Shown piece after piece: positions 55,624 to 64,000 of a DNA stretch of 64,000 nt. Under the pieces are notes generated by a model. The model saw only the letters and a list, made by a program, of their open reading frames with translations, made no database searches and was not told the origin of the DNA. Position 1 is the first letter of the stretch, and each line of letters opens with the position of its first letter. Position numbers and translations under genes: made by a program. Source of the DNA: Serpula lacrymans var. lacrymans S7.9 (taxonomy: Eukaryota > Basidiomycota > Agaricomycetes > Boletales > Serpulaceae); contig NW_006763290.1 of NCBI RefSeq assembly GCF_000218685.1, forward strand, positions 1,922,417-1,986,416. Reading direction: 5' to 3'.

Positions 55624-58381
55624 ATGGACAGTCAAACCTTATCAGTTGGATTGGCAGATTTTCATGCTCAACTTGGGCAAGTTCTCTCTTCACTGAGTCC
55701 TACTGATCTTTCTGTTATGATAGGCAAACTTACAAGACACATCTCCAACCCTATGCTCCACAAACAAGATAATGTCCATACCAATGCAGATGTCAATGAC
55801 ATTCATGATGACCAGGCCACTGGTGGATCTCAATCCAATGCAACTCACTAGGCATGTCAAACAACCATCTCGGACATCTTGACAATTCTATCAATCAAGG
55901 TATCCAAAACATAGAAGACGTAGAAGAAGATATCTGGGCTGCTCAGGCCCCCTATCCACATTGTCCACACCGCCCACACTGTCCTTGTCCCAGAGGTGGA
56001 GTGGCACCTGCCACTTCCTCTTCCGCACAGAAGTGAGAGGCAAGGGGTGCTTCAGCTACTAGGAACAGCTCAAGCATCAACTTGTTTATTACTGGACTTG
56101 CTGCCACCCATTCTACTTCACCAGCATTTTGAAAAGATGAGTGGGTAGAATCTGTTACTTCACTCATCACAAGGACCCCCAGCCACTACACTGATGAGTC
56201 ATTGACATCAATTGTGGCAAGATGTCATCATGTAACAGAGAAAGATGTCTCTCTTAATTTTTTGCTAATGATTAACTACACTCAATTAGTTGCAAAATGC
56301 GGAAGGTAAGTCTCAAATCTGACTCATTCACAGCCTTATTATAAATGGTTTTTTTTGAGCACACATGTTTGAGAGCGGGTTACTTTGGGGCAATATGCAT
56401 AGACCTTCCTCCTCCAAAGCCATCCAAAAAGAGGTTTGAACAATGATTGCTAGGCTGCACCAACTTTTGCCCATCATGATGGCAAGTATATTCTCTCAAG
56501 CCCTTATTTCACATTATTGACTACCAACAGACATTGATTGCACAAATCTGGAGGCAACTGACCACTTTTTTAGTGTAATCAGATTTCAGCAAGTATATTT
56601 CCTTGTTTCTTTTTATTATTTTTCTGAATGTAATATATAAGACATTTCATCTACTTCCACATCAATATGATTGCTGGAAAATATGTCTATTCCCAGTGGA
56701 CAGTATGGTCAAGCTCTTCTTGGCACTGACCATGCTGAGGGGCATTTTCTAACCCCATTATCTGACATTGAGAGTCAGACTGATATGTCAGCTCATGCTG
56801 CGGCTCTCATTTTGTATGACTCTTCCACCACTCTTTTCACCATTGTCACCACATTTGACCCCCAATCCCAGGCCAACTTGAAGTGTCCAGCACCACAATT
56901 TTCTGAAGAAAATTTTGCGTAGACTGAAGGTGATGAAGAAGAGGATTGAGGATGAAGAACCCATTTGTAAAAAGGCAAGGAGGATAGCTAAAGATGAGAT
57001 CCGTGAAGAACTTGACAATAAGAAAGAAGAGTTAATGAGTTCAATAAAGCCAAATGGTATGTCAAATCAATTACTCTGGTATAGCATGCTAACCTTAATA
57101 TAACCACAGATAAGTATACTCCTTCTGCTATGCCTACCCCTAGTAAATCTCCTGTGCATGAAATTTACAATTCTGAATATGAGCCAAGAGATTGGTCTAT
57201 GGGTAATGAAGTAAGCAACATCCTCCACTACTAAAATGCACAGATAATATATTGTATTACTTTACAGATAATTTGCCAAGATTTAAATGAGACACTTTTT
57301 AATACAAATCATGGCATTACCCCTTCTGCAACTTCATCAAAAAACTCAAAGGTAAAATCTTATTTTTTGAAAGGAGAAATTATTCCCATTGACGTCTTTT
57401 CATATCATTATACAGGTTGCAATGCCTAGCTTTAGCCCTACTTCAGCAAAATTAGCCAAATTAGGCCATTCATGTTTGAGGGTATTACTAGCTATATCAA
57501 AGAGTGTGATAATCTGGTCTGGACTGCATTGACAGAAGTAGGAAAATTTTCCACCACTTGAAGTGCCAAGCATTTGATGCTGGAGGACGTGGAGAATGAG
57601 TTATTAAAAGGGAGAATCATAGACTATATACACCAAATCTCTATATTTTTGATTGTTTCACGATACTAATAAATCTCCACAGGTTTGGTCAGCTTCTTCC
57701 CAGATAAGGGGTGATTTTCAGAATATAGGCTTGCAACAGATAAACTTCCAAAAAAAATATGTAATGTGGTAAAATGGCTTTTAAACAATGGAAAAGGTGA
57801 TGACCTGAATGTCAAGGTGTGTATATTGTTTCATCATCACCACACTAAATATATAACAAATGTTTCATTCCAGGCCCATACATATGACAAACAAAAACCT
57901 TTTAGTTATAATATTATCAAGCTTATTCTTCAAGTCCAATGGTTTCACAAGAAGGGTAAAAGAGTGTATAATATTTAAGACTTCAAAAACATACCTCCCC
58001 CTCGTATTGCTTTAGTGGTAGTTGTGGTATTTCCTTTTTTATTGACTACTATTACAAATGTGAAAGCTGATATTTTTCTTCAGGTAGAAAACTGCCTCCA
58101 TGAGTTTGCTATGGGTGTAAGATATACTCTGAATTTTTCAGACTAAGTATATAGTGCAAGGTTTGTATATATTACTGAATATTATATTTGGGAATACTAA
58201 TAACCCTCTACTACAAGGTACCTTGCTAGATTGGAAAAATTGCAAAAAAAGGGCCCAAGATAGATAGAGCATATGCACAGTTCCCTATACAATAGTATCT
58301 TGTACATTGTCACAAGGAATATTCAATTTTGTTTTAACATAGATCTTTTAACAGGGACCAATGCAACCTCCAATATATAAA
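55624..58381 (+). pseudogene. DUF6532-like protein gene, interrupted
   Basis: A series of short + strand coding blocks is separated by good small introns, for example 57211-57267 (gtaagc to ttacag) and 57352-57415 (gtaaaa to tacag). Blocks: MDSQTLSVGLADFHAQLGQV near 55.62 kb; a basic region (RRLKVMKKRIEDEEPICKKA, 56.92 kb); RPFMFEGITSYIKECDNLVW and ALTEVGKFSTT near 57.46 kb; VWSASSQIRGDFQ at 57.68 kb; AHTYDKQKPFSYNIIKLILQ and FKNIPPPRIALVV at 57.87-58.02 kb. The arrangement resembles Agaricomycete DUF6532 proteins, of unknown function. Stops within blocks and the 4.3 kb insertion at 58382 mark it as inactive. The start is arbitrary, and the first blocks may not belong to it. Confidence 0.45.
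58374..58381. repeat. Target site duplication, left copy (TATATAAA)
   Basis: An identical 8 bp lies at 62719-62726 on the other side of the element, directly against its ends. Confidence 0.85.
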
Positions 58382-58608
58382 CACTTCAGTCACCCCCAAA
58401 CATAAGCATTTAGCTTCAAATATCTGTGTAAATGTATAAAGCTAAGAGCTTGTTTTTCCTGGTATCATCCCAAGTGCTGTAGTAAGGATGGGATTATCCC
58501 AGAAGTGGGATAATACCACCCTTCTGGGATTTTCCCACGGTATCAGACCATGCACCATAGTGGGATAAACCCAATAATTGTTACATGTCACATGATATCA
58601 GGGGGATT
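58382..58608 (+). repeat. Left long inverted arm of the TIR element
   Basis: Matches the complement of 62520-62718 except for an extra segment of about 30 bp containing a second 'gggattatcccag'. Shared strings include 'acataagcatttagcttca' and 'cttctgggattttcccac'. Confidence 0.85.
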
Positions 58609-59690
58609 GGTGCTAATGCTAATATATGAGAATGCTGGGCCAATTAGTAAAGATATATCCAGTATTTTCCACCTGAATAATGGTAGCCTAATATGATGAA
58701 GACTTTTTCAAAATATATGAGTAACAAGTTCCCCATTGTAGCTTACTGCAAATTTGGGAGAAGTGTTCTTTTTTTATTACATATGGAGCATTATCAAATT
58801 TCTAGATATAATTAATTGCAGCATTCATATACTAGAAAGATGCTGTTATTCTTTCTGATAAATATTATATGTAGTTTCTGCTTTTTTACAAGATTTATTA
58901 TACCCTTAACTGAAGCAAAAACTAGGAAAAATAACACAAATGCTGTGATAATCTGTAGAAGGACAGTCAATATAACTTTATGTTTTTTTTACTATGTTTT
59001 ACTTTGTACAAGGTCAGGATTTTCCTCACAGAACATGCAAGATCTAGTGTAAATATTCTTGCAAAAACATAAATATTATCACTTTGGTGGCATTACCAAG
59101 GTATTTAATAGCTTATGATGTACATTCTCTGAGAGTGGTTCCTGGGGGCTGCTGGCTGAAGGTCTATGGGGAGAGGGGGGTGCTTGCTATATACAGTATA
59201 ATATACAAGATCTCCATTTTGATACTCCTACACCAGATGATTTGAGTGTGAGGATTTATTAGGCACTACTTAGGTATTTAATACCTTGAGTTGTGCCATT
59301 TCTGGGAGCTATTAGCTGAAAGTCTAAAAGGTGACTAGTGCCTATATGCTGACCATGTATAGTACAGTATCTGAGTGCTGTAGAAGTATTTTGTTTTTAG
59401 ATTCTTGAGAAATTGAAATGAATCCTGAAAATATTTTTTCATGTCAAGCAAGATTTCTGCCAACATTCTCTGTCTCTCATATGATAGTAAACTACATCAT
59501 TCTTTTTGGATTATCATTTTTATGGAAATATGTACAACTCAGTAATTACCTTCAAAACTAATTCTGGCCATTAACATTGCCCAAATTTTAATTTTTTTTA
59601 CTGAGGATTATTCCACACTAATGTGAACAAATCCATAAAATAGGGTGTCATCATTCTGGTTAAGTCTGTACATGTCCACACATAACATGG
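58609..59690. other. Interior of the TIR element, left part
   Basis: A+T-rich with no coding similarity. A frame at 58816-59052 encodes a hydrophobic N-terminal stretch (LLFFLINIICSFCFF) but no recognisable protein. Confidence 0.4.
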
Positions 59691-59699
59691 GGTTACCCA

Positions 59700-59845
59700 C
59701 TTCTCACATGAACAAATACCAGAAGGGGGTGGGATTATCCCAGTTTGACATGGGCAAATACCAAAAGAGAATGAGATGATCCCAATCCTATATGTATATG
59801 GGAAAATCCCAGTAAGAAATAAGATGATCCCAGCTTGATGTTATA
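59700..59845 (+). repeat. Degenerate 'gggattatccc' array, part 1
   Basis: Three or four units of about 37-45 bp carry 'gggattatcccagtttgaca', 'tgggcaaataccaaaagaga' and 'gatgatcccaatcc' variants. Continued at 60740-60837 and 61253-61500. Confidence 0.7.
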
Positions 59846-60021
59846 CTCAAGATTTCCCAACCTCCGTGACATTGTGAGAAGCCTATGTTTATAACAACAA
59901 TCAGTGCTTCTCAGGAAGATGGTAACAAAATCTTCTCCTTCTGGTCCTTCAACAAATAAGGTTCTGGTGGAGAAGCTTTGAGAGTTTTCTGCTGAGATTT
60001 TGTGAGTAATACTCAAGCAAG

Positions 60022-60341
60022 TATTAAGAACAAAACTTGAAGGAAGTGTCTAGCCACTTGCTGAGAGCAATCAGAGACTGAAACTAGAGTCCAATGTGAG
60101 TAACTTTATTATTAGAGAGTATGACAGGTATACAGTACCTAGAGTCCAATGTGAGTAACTAGAGAATAGGAAGCATTGGACTCTGCAGTACTGTCCGAAG
60201 TTTTGTAAACAAAGGTAAACAAAGCAGCCACAAAGGCAAAATAATAGAGAACACAATCAATAGTGAATGATAGAAGAATAGATAGAGAAAGGAATGAAAA
60301 TATATAGGTAGCACAAAGGTGCAGAATCACCAAAACTAACA
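60022..60341 (-). mobile_element. LTR-3 solo LTR inside the TIR element
   Basis: On the minus strand it runs from TGTTAGTTTTGGTGATTC to TTGTTCTTAATA. GCAAG on the left and GCAGG on the right form an imperfect duplication. It contains an extra 55 bp duplication around 'gagtccaatgtgagtaac' that the copy at 45.03 kb lacks and the fragment at 63.9 kb shares. Confidence 0.85.
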
Positions 60342-60739
60342 GCAGGTTCAGATGAGGTTAGGAGTTTGAATAGTGTAGATTTATGTTGGCATTCTACTCT
60401 GCTACAGATAGGCTTATATAGTGTAGTACTGGCTATGTAATCCTAAGTAGGAAGATGGCCTGATATCTAACTAGCCAATGATAAATAAAGAGGTAAAAGT
60501 GGTGAGATAGAAGTAAAGGAATAATGGTCCAATAGCAGTAAGACCTCTAGGTCTTAAGACTAGATGGGAAAATATATGGAGAAACATCCAAAGATAGATG
60601 AGGCCTGCTATTAAATAATGGGAGAATCTTCCAAAAGAATCCTAACAGTAATAACAAAAGATAAGCCTAAAGTTAAGGGTCTATAGGAAGAATGCCTAGA
60701 AATAGGTGGATGGTGGTACAGAGTTAGATAAGGAGATGT
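60342..60739. other. Interior of the TIR element, between the two LTRs
   Basis: Purine-rich sequence without coding similarity; no repeat was identified. Confidence 0.4.
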
Positions 60740-60837
60740 GAAGGAAATAAGATAATCACAATCCAATATGGTAAAATCCCAGTGAGAAACAGCATAATTC
60801 AAGTTTAACATAAAAAAATACCAAAGGAGGATAGGAT
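60740..60837 (+). repeat. Degenerate 'gggattatccc' array, part 2
   Basis: 'aatatggtaaaatcccagtg' and 'aaaaaataccaaaggagga' continue the array seen at 59.7 kb and run into the LTR at 60838. Confidence 0.65.
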
Positions 60838-61252
60838 TGTTACAATACACAATTTTCAGACCTTTAAATTTCATTCTCCACTGTAACTTTCTTTCATAGT
60901 TTTCTCACACTGTGCCATGCGGCACTTTCCATTTTGTTCAAACTCCACTTTCTCATGCTGCATTGCTTTTCTTTATTCTTAGCTACAAGTCTCTCATGCA
61001 GAGGAGCTGGTCACACAGGCTGTGCCCTATGATATCATCAGCCACTGCCTTCATTAACTATATAGTACACATGTACATATAGTCTGTAGTAGTATAAATA
61101 CCCCAATAGATCAAGGAGACTCCTCAGCAAGTCCTCTTGTTATTTACCCATAACAAACTTGGTCCTACCTAAGGGAGATTATCCTCTCCTCCATTCACCT
61201 ATCCTTGCTTGTCTTCAACGTGCGCCAGAGTATACAAGCTTTGGTTGTTACA
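60838..61252 (+). mobile_element. LTR-1 solo LTR splitting the array
   Basis: TGTTACAATACACAATTTTC to TTTGGTTGTTACA with AGGAT/GGGAT flanks, a 4-of-5 match. The array sequence continues in register on the other side ('gggatgatctcagtt'). Confidence 0.88.
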
Positions 61253-61500
61253 GGGATGATCTCAGTTAAATATGGACAAATATAAAATGGAATGGGATCA
61301 TCACAATTTGATATGGGCCAATATCTGAAGGGTAAAGCATCATCCCAAACCAGCCAGGGAAAATCTTAGAACAATATCAGATCATTCCAGCCCAATCTGA
61401 TTTAGAAAAATCTCTAAATTGCATAGGATCATCTCACCACATCACAGACAAATTCAAGTAGGGGACAAGATCACCCTAAGTGAGAATAAAATAGAGAGAT
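61253..61500 (+). repeat. Degenerate 'gggattatccc' array, part 3
   Basis: Further units: 'gggatgatctcagttaaata', 'gggatcatcacaatttgata', 'catcatcccaaaccagccag', 'gatcattccagcccaatctg'. Confidence 0.65.
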
Positions 61501-62519
61501 CCTACAACAGGAACATAATTATCTAATAACTTGCTTAGGCTGCTGGTGACTGCATGACATGCACTAAGGTTATTTTTGTAACATATAATCATAGGTAAGT
61601 TCCCAGCAGCTTAAAATATTATTGTCATTTCCAAGCAGTTTATATTTTTTATATGTTGCAGCATTTAGCTTGTAAACCAACTATTATGTTATGGTAGGAT
61701 CTGGATGAACCTAAGGTTGAACTGGGACAGTGACTCAGAGTAGCCCTCATGTAGGTTTATCCCAAGTTACATGAAATTGCATAAGCATGCAGGGCACACC
61801 TTTCAGCCATTTTTGTTTTCACACAAATTTATAATCAATTGTATGGTATTTTTGTGCATTTTTTTGTTCAGACGTTTGGATGAAGCTGCATAATTCAAAA
61901 AGATATTATATTGATCAGTATATTAAATGGATCCATGACATATCTTTGCTTGATTGCAAGAGTATTACATTATTTAAAGTAGGATGAGCCTGAATAAAAA
62001 CTATTGTAATCTTGCATATATATATGATTGGTAATGTCAAATATGTTTTATGCCTTTTACTATAAGCCATTTTAAGTAATATTGATTGAAATCCAGGGTG
62101 GATAAATTTACTTTGTGATATACAATAAATTATATGATAAGTAGGAATAAAAAGGTTATGTAGTCAGCTAAGGAAAAGAGATATCGTTAAATTATCTCCT
62201 AATCAACTGAATTAAATCAAGTTAATTTGTAAATTGCTATATGTTACAATTAGTTACACCAATTTTTGGTCAAAGTTTCTTCCATCAATCTATAGCATAT
62301 GATATCACATTAGAAGCTAGACAAATTGAGGTTCAATTGAAAATAAACACCATTTGAGGTTTGTATTATGTTATAAATAACAAAGGCAGATAGTATTATA
62401 CTCTGCTTTATGGCTATTAGTACTATTGATAATGTATTGATATTGGCTGCATTCATCACCATTAACATATATATTCCTTCTTGGTTGTCATTTATAAAGG
62501 AACTATTTTTGCAATCAAG
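61501..62519. other. Interior of the TIR element, right part
   Basis: A+T-rich with no coding similarity or tandem structure seen. Confidence 0.4.
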
Positions 62520-62718
62520 CCCCCCTGATAACATATGACATGTGATAAATGTCTGGGATTATCCCACCATAACAAATGGTCTGATACCATGGGAAAATCC
62601 CAGAAGGGTGGTATTATCCCAGAAGTGGGATAATACCAGGAAAAACAAGTTTTTAGCTTTATACATTTACACCAATAGGTGAAGCTAAATGCTTATGTTT
62701 GGGGGGGTGACTGAAGTG
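62520..62718 (-). repeat. Right long inverted arm of the TIR element
   Basis: Complement of the left arm. It ends 'gggtgactgaagtg' immediately before TATATAAA. Confidence 0.85.
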
Positions 62719-62726
62719 TATATAAA
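62719..62726. repeat. Target site duplication, right copy (TATATAAA)
   Basis: Identical to 58374-58381. Confidence 0.85.
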
Positions 62727-62793
62727 GTATCAAAGCATTGAATCCGATGATGAGATTGACTTTACAGCTTTAGAGGACTCTATAATTGCTTGA
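62727..62793 (+). pseudogene. Separated last exon of the interrupted gene
   Basis: Immediately after the duplication the + strand reads YQSIESDDEIDFTALEDSII then Ala and a TGA at 62791-62793. It is in frame with QCNLQYIK before the insertion, after a good acceptor 'ttttaacag' at about 58354. This acidic end fits the C-terminus of the gene at 55.6-58.4 kb. Confidence 0.5.
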
Positions 62794-63039
62794 TGTTATA
62801 TTTAATATGATAGAGAAATAGCAGTTGCTATTGCAGATACTATGACCATACATTGCAGGGGGAAAATATTAATTTTTCATTGAAAAAAATGCTGATAAAA
62901 ATTTATATAAAGACAAAGTAAACACACCTTTCTTCTCCAGATAAAATGGTAATAAAATTCAAAACTATTATTTGGATTTCTCCCTCTTATCTTAGGATGT
63001 AGCCGCAAAGAACATTGGTGTGACAACACCAACAAAACA
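62794..63039. other. Unassigned stretch
   Basis: A+T-rich; no feature was recognised. Confidence 0.4.
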
Positions 63040-63213
63040 CAGTCTTGGGGCACTGGAGCATAACGGAAACAACACTCAAAAGAGTAAGGAGAAGGAGGGA
63101 TTTCCCCTCAAGGTGTGACCAAGTTAGTTGTTGGTAGACAACAGGAGGACTCGCTGAGTCCTTCCCCATGTATTGCTCCTGTATATATACTAAAATACAT
63201 GAGGTACTGTATA
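63040..63213 (-). mobile_element. LTR-2 fragment interrupted by element M1
   Basis: 'caacaggaggactcgctgag' to 'aaaatacatgaggtactgta' is the reverse of the LTR-2 R/TATA region at 6.5-6.6 kb. The M1 element begins at 63214. Confidence 0.75.
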
Positions 63214-63914
63214 CATCAGGAAAAATGGGGGTAGCTATATAGAGCTCTATAGCACTATAAGTACTCATAAAGCTGTTATAGTGGTCAAACCTGTTATAGA
63301 ACCTCTGCCATCTATAGAGCCTCATATAGCTCTATAAATGCTCTTATAGATGTTGGAAATCATTGTGTGGCTGATAGAAAAAAATTAACACAGATAGGAT
63401 TTGAACTCTCAACCTGCTAGTCAGCTTTTGGGTGACTGAGCAACCTATCACCACACATCACATTTATCCACTACACCATGAGAGCTTATAAAATATATCA
63501 TACAGGTGTTATATATTGACCTTTTATGGACTTAGATTATTTTTTTACTCATTATCACTACTTATATTTGGATAAATCATTATTCTTATTTTATAAATAT
63601 CAAAGATACAAACTACTATCTCACTAATACAGGCTATATAATTAATTAATACTGTATGATTTATTAGCCCTTTTAAGCACCTTGAACTATATTATAACTA
63701 TGACCTTCACAGCTATAGGAGCTATGTAGGCTGCTATAGGCTATAAGAGCACTTATAGTACCTTGCCTATAATAATATACTTGACTCCAAACACTTTTGG
63801 CCTCTTTCTATTATTGAACAAATTTATTAGATTAATCCAGAGTTTGAGGGAATTATAGATACTTCTCCCCTTGGTTGAGATTTTGCCTACTACTATGCTA
63901 TAAGAGCTATAAGA
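63214..63914. mobile_element. M1 TIR element, copy 2, right end missing
   Basis: From CATCAGGAAAAATGGGGG to 'gctataagagctataaga' this is almost base-for-base the same as 30939-31633, including the tRNA-like core. The last 105 bp of the element is replaced by LTR-3 sequence. Confidence 0.85.
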
Positions 63915-64000
63915 CCTATTCTCCAGTTACTCATATTGGACTCAAGGTCCTGTATACCTGTCATACTCTTTAATAATCTAGTTACTCAGATTGGACTCTA
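63915..64000 (+). mobile_element. LTR-3 fragment running off the window
   Basis: 'ctattctccagttactcata' onward matches the copy at 60.0-60.3 kb on the other strand, including the duplicated 'ttactca(c/g)attggactcta' segment. Only the middle of the LTR is in view. Confidence 0.75.

Larger units (their letters stand above)
58382..62718. mobile_element. 4.3 kb non-autonomous TIR element with 8 bp duplication (hAT-like)
   Basis: The ends are CACTTCAGTCACCCCCAAAC and its complement, and inverted similarity continues for about 200-230 bp (58382 to about 58608 and 62520 to 62718). Perfect TATATAAA duplications abut both ends; 8 bp is typical of hAT transposons and some others. Both arms contain palindromic 'gggattatcccag' units, which recur as an array at 59.7-61.5 kb. 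No transposase or other protein was recognised inside; the only coding-like pieces belong to inserted LTRs. Two solo LTRs (60022-60341 and 60838-61252) account for about 740 bp, so the original element was about 3.6 kb. Confidence 0.8.

Noticed and set aside
45039..60333. 64-codon frames at 45039-45233 and 60139-60333 as a small conserved protein
   Set aside because: Both lie inside LTR-3 copies, so the conservation is that of the repeat.
30775..63325. Conserved frames at 30775-31050 and 62987-63325
   Set aside because: Shared residues come from the duplicated M1 element; no protein family.

Overview
The window looks like a repeat-rich piece of a basidiomycete (most likely Agaricomycete) nuclear genome. 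The evidence is: short introns of about 50 nt in recognisable eukaryotic genes, Agaricomycete-style transposase families (Plavaka-like, PIF/Harbinger with a Myb/SANT partner), Ty3/gypsy elements with chromodomains, Ty1/copia elements, and a DUF6532-like protein. I cannot name the species. Transposon DNA is A+T-rich and visibly poor in CpG, whereas the two islands of ordinary genes are not.

Three host genes are convincing. A NudE/NDE1 dynein-regulator homologue lies on + at about 16.4-18.36 kb. A divergent pair, cytosolic ribosomal protein uS9 (RPS16, -) and mitochondrial ribosomal protein uL4m (+), lies at 50.3-52.4 kb around a 590 bp intergenic promoter region. Almost everything else is mobile DNA or unassigned sequence.

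Layout. 0-5.8 kb: an LTR, a decayed Plavaka-like transposase and the 3' half of a copia element. 6-11.5 kb: a solo LTR and a 5'-truncated gypsy element (A). 12-16 kb: LTR fragments, two TIR elements and a helicase remnant. 16-18.4 kb: NudE. 19.7-23.2 kb: a two-gene PIF/Harbinger transposon with a solo LTR in its transposase. 24.7-27.3 kb: gypsy element C. 30.9-31.7 kb: an 800 bp TIR element with a tRNA-like core, nearly repeated at 63.2-63.9 kb. 32 kb: a second Plavaka-like fragment. 34.3-40.1 kb: a gypsy element (B) with both LTRs. 40.9-44 kb: copia gag/protease and LTRs. 44-48 kb: a 47 bp tandem array, nested LTRs and a copia gag with a half-tRNA primer site. 48-50 kb: LTRs. 50.3-52.4 kb: ribosomal protein genes. 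53.2-54.2 kb: two LTRs in a near-perfect inverted repeat. 54-55 kb: another gypsy gag. 55.6-62.8 kb: a DUF6532-like gene split by a 4.3 kb TIR element with an 8 bp target duplication, itself carrying two solo LTRs.

LTR families used below: LTR-1 (starts TGTTACGATAAC; gypsy A and B; about 15 copies), LTR-2 (starts TGTTACAATTGACG), LTR-3 (starts TGTTAGTTTTGG, ends TTAATA; copia with the 47 kb gag), LTR-4 (starts TGACAAAAC; copia D and E), LTR-5 (starts TGTRAGRARTCAAT; gypsy C). All boundaries and homologies were read by eye; none was computed.
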